This document shows, piece after piece, positions 26,879 through 33,917 of a stretch of 42,204 nucleotides of DNA; positions within the stretch are counted from its first letter, which is position 1; each line of letters opens with the position of its first letter. The translations under genes and the position numbers were made by a program. The notes beneath the pieces were generated by a model. The model did no database searches. It was not told the DNA's origin and worked only from the letters and a program-made list of their open reading frames with translations. The stretch comes from Thermoguttaceae bacterium (GTDB taxonomy: Bacteria; Planctomycetota; Planctomycetia; Pirellulales; Thermoguttaceae), in NCBI GenBank assembly GCA_017652805.1, contig JAGCAH010000180.1, positions 1 to 42,204 of the forward strand. The letters run 5' to 3'.

Positions 26879-27173
26879 CAGTTTTACCCCCAATAAAGAC
26901 TTTACGAGCCGGAAGGAATGAACAAATACCCCCTTTTCCCCCTTTTGACGCATCCAGGTTATTATACCGCCGAAGCAAGAAAAATCAATCACTTTCGGAC
27001 CGTTCGAAAAGGAAAGATTCCCCGGAAAGAAGGGGACGAGGGCTTTCTTTTGGTTTTTCAGCTGTTAAAATGGAGATTGAGATTCTACCATTCCGTTTCA
27101 CCGGGGCACTGTCTGCCCGTCCGCGCCCGGAACTTTTGCCGAGCGCGCCCAGTTACAGAGGAGAGTACATCAC
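26879..27173. other. Divergent intergenic region between MBL paralog 2 and dhaK
   Basis: The left part holds the minus-strand promoter at 26961-26988. Toward dhaK, a TAAAAT near 27066 could be a -10 element but has no good -35. GAGGAGAG lies 7 bases before the dhaK ATG. No RNA gene is visible. Confidence 0.45.
26961..26988 (-). promoter_or_regulatory. Sigma-70-type promoter for the MBL/hslVU/hemH run
   Basis: On the minus strand TTGATT (26983-26988), 16 bases and TATAAT (26961-26966) form a good promoter. Transcription would start near 26954, about 75 bases before the ATG at 26878. Confidence 0.75.
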
Positions 27174-28178
27174 ATGGTTATGAAAAAATTCCTGAACGAT
27201 CCGGCCAATCTCACCAAAGAGCTCCTGGAAGGATACACCGCGTGTTACGCCGAAAAGGTGAAGCTGGCGACCGAAAAGATCGTCGTCCGCGCCAACCCCA
27301 AGCCGAAAGAGAAAGTTGCCATCCTGACGCTCGGCGGATCGGGTCATGAACCGGCGCTGAGCGGTTTCGTCGGCTATGGAATGCTCGACGCGTCGATCGT
27401 CGGGGACATCTTCGCCGCCCCGGGCGGACCGGTCGTCTACGAGGGGATCAAACTCTTCAAAGACTACAAAGACATCATCCTCGTCGTTCTGAACCACGAA
27501 GGGGACGTGCGGAACGCCAAGATGGGGTGCATGCTCGCCCAGAAAGACGGAATCAAAGTTCATCAGATCCTCACCGCCGACGACATCGCCCCCGGTCTGG
27601 ACGCGCCCCTTTCGGACCGCCGCGGACTGGGCGGGTGCGTGCCGCTTATCAAGGTGATGGGCGCCGCCGCCGAAAAAGGCCTTTCGGCGGAAGAAATCCT
27701 CAAGATCGGCGAGGCTTTCAATCAGCGGATGGCGACCCTGGCGGTCACGATGAAAACCGCCACCCACCCGCAGTCGGGTCAGTATATCTCGACCCTTCCC
27801 GACGACCAGATGGAGATCGGAATGGGTCAGCACGGCGAAGGAGGGGGAACCGGGCCGGTTTCGATCCAGACCGCCGACCAGGTCGCCGAGACGATGATCC
27901 AAAAACTGATGGCCGCCGTCAAGGCGCAAAAGGGCGAAAAAGCGCTCCTGATCATCAACGGCAGCGGCGCGACGACCCACATGGAAATGTTCCTCGTCTG
28001 GCGGAAAGCCGCTCAGGTCCTCAAAGACGCGGGGATTGACGTCGTTTCGGGCCGCTGCGACGAGATTCTGACCGTTCAGGAATCGGCGGGATTCCAGATG
28101 TTCCTGGCGATCCTTGACGATGACGCGCTCGAAGGGCTCAACGCTCCGGCCGACGCCCCTTACTGGGTTGTACGCTAA
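27174..28178 (+). CDS. dhaK: Dihydroxyacetone kinase subunit DhaK-like
   Basis: The 334-residue protein has the DhaK substrate domain throughout. GGSGHEP contains His58 and NHEGDVRNA contains Asp111, matching the catalytic His56/Asp109 of E. coli DhaK. His220 in MEIGMGQHGEGGG is the residue that binds the ketose covalently as a hemiaminal. The RRGLGGCVPL stretch differs from the usual RRGLAGTV. It acts with DhaL (next gene) to phosphorylate dihydroxyacetone or a related ketose. No DhaM/PTS subunit is nearby, so ATP is the likely donor. Some DhaK relatives phosphorylate erythrulose or other short ketoses, so the substrate is not certain. The ATG has GAGGAG upstream. Confidence 0.9.
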   Translation: MVMKKFLNDPANLTKELLEGYTACYAEKVKLATEKIVVRANPKPKEKVAILTLGGSGHEPALSGFVGYGMLDASIVGDIFAAPGGPVVYEGIKLFKDYKDIILVVLNHEGDVRNAKMGCMLAQKDGIKVHQILTADDIAPGLDAPLSDRRGLGGCVPLIKVMGAAAEKGLSAEEILKIGEAFNQRMATLAVTMKTATHPQSGQYISTLPDDQMEIGMGQHGEGGGTGPVSIQTADQVAETMIQKLMAAVKAQKGEKALLIINGSGATTHMEMFLVWRKAAQVLKDAGIDVVSGRCDEILTVQESAGFQMFLAILDDDALEGLNAPADAPYWVVR

Positions 28179-28198
28179 CTTCGTTTTGGAAAGAACCG

Positions 28199-28846
28199 AT
28201 GAGTACCAAACTTACGAAAGCGGCTTTCGTTGATCTGCTCAAAGCCGCGCAGCGAAAGATCAAAGAGCAGTTCGACTACCTGAACCAACTCGATTCGGCA
28301 ACCGGCGACGGCGACCACGGGACCGCCGCGGTCGCTTCGCTCGACGCCGCCGTCCGCAAGGGAGAAGATGGCCTGGCGGCGAATAAGCCGCTGGCCGAAA
28401 TCCTGAGCGATATCGGCTGGGGAATCATGACCGAGACGAGCGGAACGACCAGCTCCCTGGTCGGTTCCCTCTTTCTGGGAATGGCCGAGGCCGCCCCGTC
28501 CGACGAACTTTCCCCCGCCGAAGTCGGGAAGATGTTCGAAGCGGGTCTGGCCAACGTTCAGGGGATGACCGGCGCCAAACCGGGAGACAAAACCCTGATG
28601 GACGCGATGGTTCCCGGAATCGAGGCGATCGGCGCGCTTCTGGCCGCCGACGGCGGCGCGGGTTGCGGCGAGCTTTTCGCCGCGGCGGCCGACGCGGCCG
28701 AAAAGGGGGCCGAGTCGACCAAAGAGCTCCGCGCCAAGTTCGGACGCGCCAAAAACCTGGGGGATCGTTCGGTCGGGCATGTCGATGCCGGCGCGACAAG
28801 TATGGCGCTCATCTTCCGCGCCTTCGCCGAGGAAAGCGCCGAATGA
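28199..28846 (+). CDS. dhaL: Dihydroxyacetone kinase subunit DhaL-like (ATP-binding)
   Basis: The 215-residue protein carries DSATGDGDHG at 32-41, whose three Asp (32, 37, 39) correspond to the Mg-ATP ligands Asp30/35/37 of E. coli DhaL. TSGTTSSLVG and GDKTLMDAMVPG are the other nucleotide-site segments, and the C-terminal GDRSVGHVDAGATS is typical. It provides the phosphoryl donor for the ketose bound in DhaK. It starts 20 bases after dhaK. With no DhaM present, it probably exchanges ADP for ATP, as in ATP-dependent DhaKL enzymes; this is inference. Confidence 0.92.
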   Translation: MSTKLTKAAFVDLLKAAQRKIKEQFDYLNQLDSATGDGDHGTAAVASLDAAVRKGEDGLAANKPLAEILSDIGWGIMTETSGTTSSLVGSLFLGMAEAAPSDELSPAEVGKMFEAGLANVQGMTGAKPGDKTLMDAMVPGIEAIGALLAADGGAGCGELFAAAADAAEKGAESTKELRAKFGRAKNLGDRSVGHVDAGATSMALIFRAFAEESAE

Positions 28847-28884
28847 GTCCCGCGTAAAGATTCACCACAACCCTGAAAAAAACG

Positions 28885-31176
28885 ATGCGGTTCATAAAAA
28901 CATTTTTCTTCGCGGTCTGTCTGACAATTTCGGCGCTGGGTGCGCGGGCCGCGTCGGCCGAAGAGGACAATTTCTTCGCCGATGATGAAACTCCCGCCGC
29001 CGAAGCGGCCGAAAACGCCGCCCCTGCGGAAAACACCCCGGCCGAAAATACTGCGGCGGAAAGCGCTCCGGCGAACGCGGGCGAGGATTTCTTCGCCGAC
29101 GACGCCGACGCCGAAGCCGCGCCTGCCGAGTCGGACGCGTCCGATTCCGAATCGGAGAAGAAGGGTTCGCTCATTTCCGGAATCCTCTCCCGCTTCGAGA
29201 AGAACGATGACGGAAAATCGGACTACCGCACACCGATCGAGACCGTCCTCCCCCGAGGCGCGCTGATGCTGGCGGCGACCTCTCCGGTCAGCACGCTGAA
29301 CGAAAACATCTCCCTCCTCCTGAAAGGGCTCGGGCTCGGAAAACTCTCACCGACCAACTGGATCCGCCTCTCTCCCTACGGGAAGGCGTTTAAGTTCGTC
29401 GACCAGAGCCGTCGGCTCGGGATCGCCTGGATCGCTCTCGACGAAAAGACCCCGCCGAAGATGGTTCTCTTCATCCCGGTCCGCCGCTATCTTCCCTTTG
29501 TTTCGGAGCTGGGGGCCGACGTCGCGTCATACGCGTCGGATGCCGACGTTCCGGCGGGCACCCTCCTTCCGCTGAAAAAGCCGACGGGCGGATTCGCGTT
29601 TCAGAAGAACGGCTACGCCTGTCTCCTCAAGGGCGAAACTCCGCCGCCGGTCGACAATCTCCTCGCCGCCCCCGCGGTCGGAACCTCCTTCTACGGCGGT
29701 CCGGGTCTTGTCGACGCCGATCTCCGCCTGGCGGTCACTTCCTACGGGATCCGCCGCCTCATCGACCTGGCGTCGTCGGCCGACTCGGCGATTCTGGAAA
29801 TACTTCCGAGCGTTCTCGAACAGATCAAAGCGTCGAATCCCGACTTCGACTTCTCGGTCGACGACGCCATTCCTCAGGTAAACAGCTTCGCCGACTGGGT
29901 GCTCGCCAATCTCCGGCAGCTCCTCCTCGAGGTGAAGCTGACCCCCGGTGACCTTCTCGCCTCGGCGATCCTCGTCCCGAAGAGCGGGACCGAACTGGCG
30001 GCGCAGATCCAAAATCGCGGAGGGCCCGACATTCCGACCCTCCTCGACCAGAAGGAATTCCTCAAAGTCCTTCCCGAGCAATACGCGCCGATTTCGGGCC
30101 AGACCGATCTCCTCCCCGAGTTCGCCGCGAAACTCGAGGCCCCCTTCAACCGCGTTCGGCATATCGAGTACTCGATCGGCGTTCCGCGCGAAGGTCAGCT
30201 CCTGGCCGAGTCGTGGGCGTTCTTCCTCGAAGTCAACAACAGCGACAAGTTCATCGAAGAGCTGGTCGTTCCGAAAGCTCGTCTGGTCGGCGGGCATATC
30301 GGCGCCGAAAAGATGAGCGACATCGCCGGGCAGATTTTGGGAAGCATGTCGGCCCGCCGCCGTTCCACCGGCCGCCGCCCCCTCTTCTTCTCGACGCCGC
30401 AGGAAGCGGCCGAAGTCGGCGCCGGACTCGGCGAACTGTTCGGCCAACAGATCGGCAGCCGAGTGGGGGAAGAACAGGCGCTCAAAAAGTATGACTTCGA
30501 GGGATTCCCCCTCTACGTCTCGGACATGAAAACGTATATCGAAGAGATGCGGAAGATCCGCGCCGAAGAAAGCGGCGAGCGGCAGCGTCCGACGCCGCCG
30601 CCGATTCTCTCTCCCCGCGAATCGATGCAGACGATCCTGACCAGTCTCCTTTCGGGGCTCGAGACCGGGTCGATCGACGGAATCATAAACGGTCAGATCG
30701 CCGCCCGGGGCGGGGATCCCGACGCCTCGCCGATGCCGGCGGTCGAGAACCTGATCCTGGTTCTCGACCGAACCCACATTCTGATCGTGCCGGGGGACCG
30801 TGATCTCCTGAGCGCGGCGCTGGCGCGGTGGCGCGATTTCGTCGACCGGCAGGGGGAGCCCGGCCAGGCCGACGCCCCCTGGCGCGCGCGGCGCGATCTC
30901 CTCTACGGGGCGATGGCCGGCGCGCAGACGCAGATCCTCCGCAGCGCGGCCCTTTTCGACCTTTCGGCAACACGCGCCGAGGCGAAATACCTGCAAAAGA
31001 ATTACGGGATCGACCTTCCTCCGACGTTTGATCCGCCGGTCCCTGCCGATCTGGCCGAACCCCTCTTCGTCGGAACCAACACGCCGGGGGCGGGGCTCCT
31101 TTACGCGGTCTTTCCGAATGAATTTCTCAAATTCCTTATGGAAAGTCATCAGAACGCCTCCAAAGAAAAGAAGTAA
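28885..31176 (+). CDS. Large secreted protein of unknown function
   Basis: This 763-residue protein has a signal peptide (FIKTFFFAVCLTISALGARAASA). An acidic, Ala/Pro/Glu-rich region (about 26-95) contains two copies of a motif resembling EDNFFADD/EDFFADD. A long soluble part follows (about 110-755), with no membrane segment I can see. RGALMLAATSPVSTLNENISLLLKGLGLG begins the folded part, and there is a Pro-rich loop (RPTPPPILSPRES) near 568-580. I recognise no catalytic motif or named domain. It sits between dhaL (38 bases upstream) and an LsrF-type aldolase (55 bases downstream) on the same strand, although an exported protein is an odd member of a cytosolic sugar operon. I assign no function. 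Confidence 0.83.
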   Translation: MRFIKTFFFAVCLTISALGARAASAEEDNFFADDETPAAEAAENAAPAENTPAENTAAESAPANAGEDFFADDADAEAAPAESDASDSESEKKGSLISGILSRFEKNDDGKSDYRTPIETVLPRGALMLAATSPVSTLNENISLLLKGLGLGKLSPTNWIRLSPYGKAFKFVDQSRRLGIAWIALDEKTPPKMVLFIPVRRYLPFVSELGADVASYASDADVPAGTLLPLKKPTGGFAFQKNGYACLLKGETPPPVDNLLAAPAVGTSFYGGPGLVDADLRLAVTSYGIRRLIDLASSADSAILEILPSVLEQIKASNPDFDFSVDDAIPQVNSFADWVLANLRQLLLEVKLTPGDLLASAILVPKSGTELAAQIQNRGGPDIPTLLDQKEFLKVLPEQYAPISGQTDLLPEFAAKLEAPFNRVRHIEYSIGVPREGQLLAESWAFFLEVNNSDKFIEELVVPKARLVGGHIGAEKMSDIAGQILGSMSARRRSTGRRPLFFSTPQEAAEVGAGLGELFGQQIGSRVGEEQALKKYDFEGFPLYVSDMKTYIEEMRKIRAEESGERQRPTPPPILSPRESMQTILTSLLSGLETGSIDGIINGQIAARGGDPDASPMPAVENLILVLDRTHILIVPGDRDLLSAALARWRDFVDRQGEPGQADAPWRARRDLLYGAMAGAQTQILRSAALFDLSATRAEAKYLQKNYGIDLPPTFDPPVPADLAEPLFVGTNTPGAGLLYAVFPNEFLKFLMESHQNASKEKK

Positions 31177-31231
31177 GAGAAACAACAGAACGTCTTACGA
31201 CACAAACGTTTTTTAGAAAGGATATTTTCCA

Positions 31232-32110
31232 ATGGCTGACAACGAAGGGAACATCAACGCGAAAGATTTCGGGATCGGGATTCCGCAGGTCAACGAACCG
31301 TTCTTCCTGAAAGGGAACAACAACGCCGAATGGGGAATGAAGAGTCGTCTGGCGGGGGTCTTCAACCCGAAGTCGGGACACGCCGTCATGCTGGCGTTCG
31401 ACCACGGATACATCATGGGTCCGACCTCCGGTCTGGAGCGGATCGACCTGACGATCAGGCCGCTGATTGAATACAGCGACTGCATCATGTGCACGCGCGG
31501 AATCCTCCGCTCCCTCGTCCCGCCGGAATGCCGCAAGCCGATTTCGCTCCGCTTTTCGGCCGGCTCGACGATCCTCACCTCGCTGAACGAGGAGTGCATC
31601 CAAGACATCGAAGAGGCGATCCGGATCAACGCCTCTCTCCTGGCGGTGATGGTCGCGATCGGCGACCCGGATCACGAAGGGCTGACGATCCGCAACCTGA
31701 CCCGTACGGTCGATCTGGGCACCCGTTACGGAATCCCGACCCTCGGGGTCACCGCCGTCGGGAAAAACCTGACCCGCGACGCCCGCTACCTGGCGATGGC
31801 CAGCCGCGTCTGCGCCGAAAACGGCGCCCAGGTGATCAAGACCTACTTCTGTGAAGAAAATTTCGAGCAGGTCACCAACGCCGTTCCGGTCCCGATCGTC
31901 ATCGCCGGCGGGAAGAAACTCCCCGAGAAGGACGCCCTTTCGATGGCGTGGCGCGCGATCGACCAGGGCGCCGCCGGGGTCGATATGGGGCGGAACATCT
32001 TCCAGTCCGACTCGCCAATCGGGATGATGCTCGCCGTCCGCGCGATCGTTCACGAAAACGCGTCGGTCGACGAGGCGTTCGCGATCTACGAAGAGTATAA
32101 AAATCGTTAA
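31232..32110 (+). CDS. lsrF: LsrF-type class I aldolase/thiolase
   Basis: The 292-residue protein follows E. coli LsrF closely over its whole length: KDFGIGIPQ, WGMKSRLAGVFNPKSGH, VMLAFDHGYIMGPTSGLERID, CTRGILRS, IVIAGGKKLP and GAAGVDMGRNIFQ. Lys203 in AQVIKTYF falls at the same position as the catalytic Lys203 of LsrF. LsrF transfers the acetyl group of phosphorylated AI-2 product (3-hydroxy-5-phosphonooxypentane-2,4-dione) to CoA, giving DHAP and acetyl-CoA. The other Lsr genes are not in this window, so a broader DeoC/FbaB-like aldolase role making or using DHAP is also possible. AAAGGAT precedes the ATG. Confidence 0.88.
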   Translation: MADNEGNINAKDFGIGIPQVNEPFFLKGNNNAEWGMKSRLAGVFNPKSGHAVMLAFDHGYIMGPTSGLERIDLTIRPLIEYSDCIMCTRGILRSLVPPECRKPISLRFSAGSTILTSLNEECIQDIEEAIRINASLLAVMVAIGDPDHEGLTIRNLTRTVDLGTRYGIPTLGVTAVGKNLTRDARYLAMASRVCAENGAQVIKTYFCEENFEQVTNAVPVPIVIAGGKKLPEKDALSMAWRAIDQGAAGVDMGRNIFQSDSPIGMMLAVRAIVHENASVDEAFAIYEEYKNR

Positions 32111-32139
32111 GAAATGGCGATTTTCAGGTTTCCGCATAC

Positions 32140-32173
32140 TTGACACTATAGGAAACCAAAGGTATTCTATAAT
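32140..32173 (+). promoter_or_regulatory. Strong promoter for the nusA operon
   Basis: TTGACA (32140-32145) is followed after 17 bases by TATTCT (32163-32168), which overlaps a perfect TATAAT (32168-32173) at 22-base spacing. Either could serve as -10. This starts the nusA-infB transcript about 130 bases before the nusA ATG. Confidence 0.75.
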
Positions 32174-32190
32174 ACTGTAGAATAGCCTAG

Positions 32191-32241
32191 GCTGTTGCTT
32201 GGCCTCTCTTGACTCGTTCAGGTAGGGAGCCGGGCAGCAGC
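32191..32241 (+). promoter_or_regulatory. Long imperfect hairpin in the nusA leader
   Basis: GCTGTTGC (32191-32198) pairs with GCAGCAGC (32234-32241) with one G-U pair. Inside, GGCCTCTC pairs with GGGAGCC with one bulge, and TTGA pairs with TCAG around a CTCGT loop. The 51-base hairpin lies between the promoter and the ATG. It is not followed by a T-run, so it is not a terminator. A regulatory leader is possible; I match it to no known class. Confidence 0.45.
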
Positions 32242-32309
32242 TTCTGTGTTAGAAAACAAGAAGTAAATCTGACATCACCCGCGCCAAACGGGGAACGAAG
32301 AGAGAACGT

Positions 32310-33800
32310 ATGGATCAGGATCAAGTTAAAAAAATCGTCGAACAGCTTCATTTAGAGAGAAAAATCCCTAAAGAGAAGGTCTTCGGCATTCTCGAAGAGG
32401 CGATGATGATCGCGGCCAAACGGCACGCCGGTCAGGAATCCGAAATCGCCGTCCATATTGACCGTGACACCTGCGCGATCTCCGTCTTCCGTGACAACGT
32501 CCCCCTTTCGGACGCCGAAATCACCGAGCGCCTCGGAGCCCAGACGGCGCGCCAGGTCATCACCCAAAAGATCCGCGACGCCGAAAAGGACATGATCTTC
32601 GAGCGCTACAACGAAGACCTCAACAACCTGATCAGCGGAACGGTCCGCCGGGTCGAGCGGGGCGTGGTGATCATCAGCCTTCAGGAAAACATTGAGGCGA
32701 TCCTCCCGCGGAGCGAACAGATTCCGGGCGAATCGTTTCGAGAGGGAAACCGTGTAACGGCCCAGATTATTGAGGTCAACAAGAACGGGAACAACGCCCG
32801 CATCCGGATCGTCTTAAGCCGGAACCGTCCGTCGTTCCTCCGGAAACTCCTTGAACAGGAAATCCCAGAAATCGCCGACGGGATCATCACCATCAAAGAA
32901 CTCAGCCGCGACCCCGGTCACCGCGCCAAGGTGGCGGTCGCCTGCACCGACCCGCACCTCGACCTGGTCGGCGCGTGCGTCGGCAGCCGCGGTTCGCGGA
33001 TCCGCGCGGTGCGCGAAGAGCTCCCGAACAACGAACAGATCGACATCATCCCCTGGGTCGCCGACGACGCCGAGTTCATCAAAAGCGCGCTCCAGCCGGC
33101 CGAAATCCTCGAAGTCATTCCCTGCCCGCTTTTGGGCCGCGCCATCGTCCTGGTCGACAAAGAAGAACGTTCCAAGGCGATCGGTCGGAAAGGGCAGAAC
33201 GTCCGCCTGGCGACCCGCCTCTGCGGCTGGGATCTCGAAATCCTGACGCAGGAAGAGCTCCAGTCTGTTCTGGACACCGCGGTCGATCAGTTCAAGTCGA
33301 TCCCCGGGATGACCGACGAAGCCGCCGAGGCGATCGTCGCCGCCGGCCTGACCACCTACGACGACATCGCGCTGAGCGATCCGGCCGAACTGGCCGAGCT
33401 GGGGAAATTCTCCGAAGAAGACGCTCAGAAGATCATTGACGAGGCGGAACGCCGCGCCGAACTCGACACCGCCCTCCAGGCCTCCGAAACCGCGGCGGCC
33501 GCCGCCGAAGAGGCCGTCCGCGCGGCCGACGAGGCAAGGAGGACCGTTGCCGCCGACGTTCCCCACGCCGAGCGATGCGCCCGCGACGCACGCGACGCGG
33601 CGGCCCGCGCCCGTGAAGCCGCAAGCGAAGCCGCCAAATCGGCTGAAATGGTCGACAGCGCTCAGGTGGCCGAGGCTGCCCAGGCCGCCCAGACGAGCGC
33701 CGCCCTTGCCGCTCGCGCCGCTGACACCGCCCGCGCCCTGGTCGACTCGGCGCGTGATGACGACCGCCACCGCGGTCAGAGTTTCTCCCGAAACGCGTAA
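32310..33800 (+). CDS. nusA: Transcription termination/antitermination factor NusA
   Basis: The 496-residue protein has the NusA layout: an RNA-polymerase-binding N-terminal domain (1-105), an S1 domain (about 106-172, SGTVRRVERGVVIISL), KH1 (GSRG at 225-228) and KH2 (GRKG at 292-295), then one helix-hairpin-helix-like unit (about 325-385). The last 110 residues (about 386-496) are very Ala/Arg/Glu-rich and predicted helical, unlike the acidic repeats of E. coli NusA. It controls pausing, termination and antitermination by RNA polymerase. It heads the nusA-infB-rbfA cluster, but rimP, usually just upstream, is absent. Confidence 0.97.
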   Translation: MDQDQVKKIVEQLHLERKIPKEKVFGILEEAMMIAAKRHAGQESEIAVHIDRDTCAISVFRDNVPLSDAEITERLGAQTARQVITQKIRDAEKDMIFERYNEDLNNLISGTVRRVERGVVIISLQENIEAILPRSEQIPGESFREGNRVTAQIIEVNKNGNNARIRIVLSRNRPSFLRKLLEQEIPEIADGIITIKELSRDPGHRAKVAVACTDPHLDLVGACVGSRGSRIRAVREELPNNEQIDIIPWVADDAEFIKSALQPAEILEVIPCPLLGRAIVLVDKEERSKAIGRKGQNVRLATRLCGWDLEILTQEELQSVLDTAVDQFKSIPGMTDEAAEAIVAAGLTTYDDIALSDPAELAELGKFSEEDAQKIIDEAERRAELDTALQASETAAAAAEEAVRAADEARRTVAADVPHAERCARDARDAAARAREAASEAAKSAEMVDSAQVAEAAQAAQTSAALAARAADTARALVDSARDDDRHRGQSFSRNA

Positions 33801-33917
33801 ACCGTCTCGGCGCCCCCCGCCGGCACCTGTCATACAGGAACGGCGGAAATCCCAAACGTCCCGGCGCCGCCGCGCGCCGAATTCCATTTCATCGTTTCGA
33901 AAAAGAGAGAGCCGGAA

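Noticed and set aside
31189-31215. Terminator between the large secreted protein and lsrF
   Set aside because: AACGT/ACGTT before a T-run has only five base pairs, mostly A/T, and a 12-base loop, too weak to call.
32191-32241. Similarity of the nusA leader to small SRP RNA (TCAGG...AGCAGC)
   Set aside because: TCAGG lies on the 3' side of the hairpin apex, and there is no GGAA-type tetraloop flanked by CC/GG, so the SRP helix 8 core is not present.
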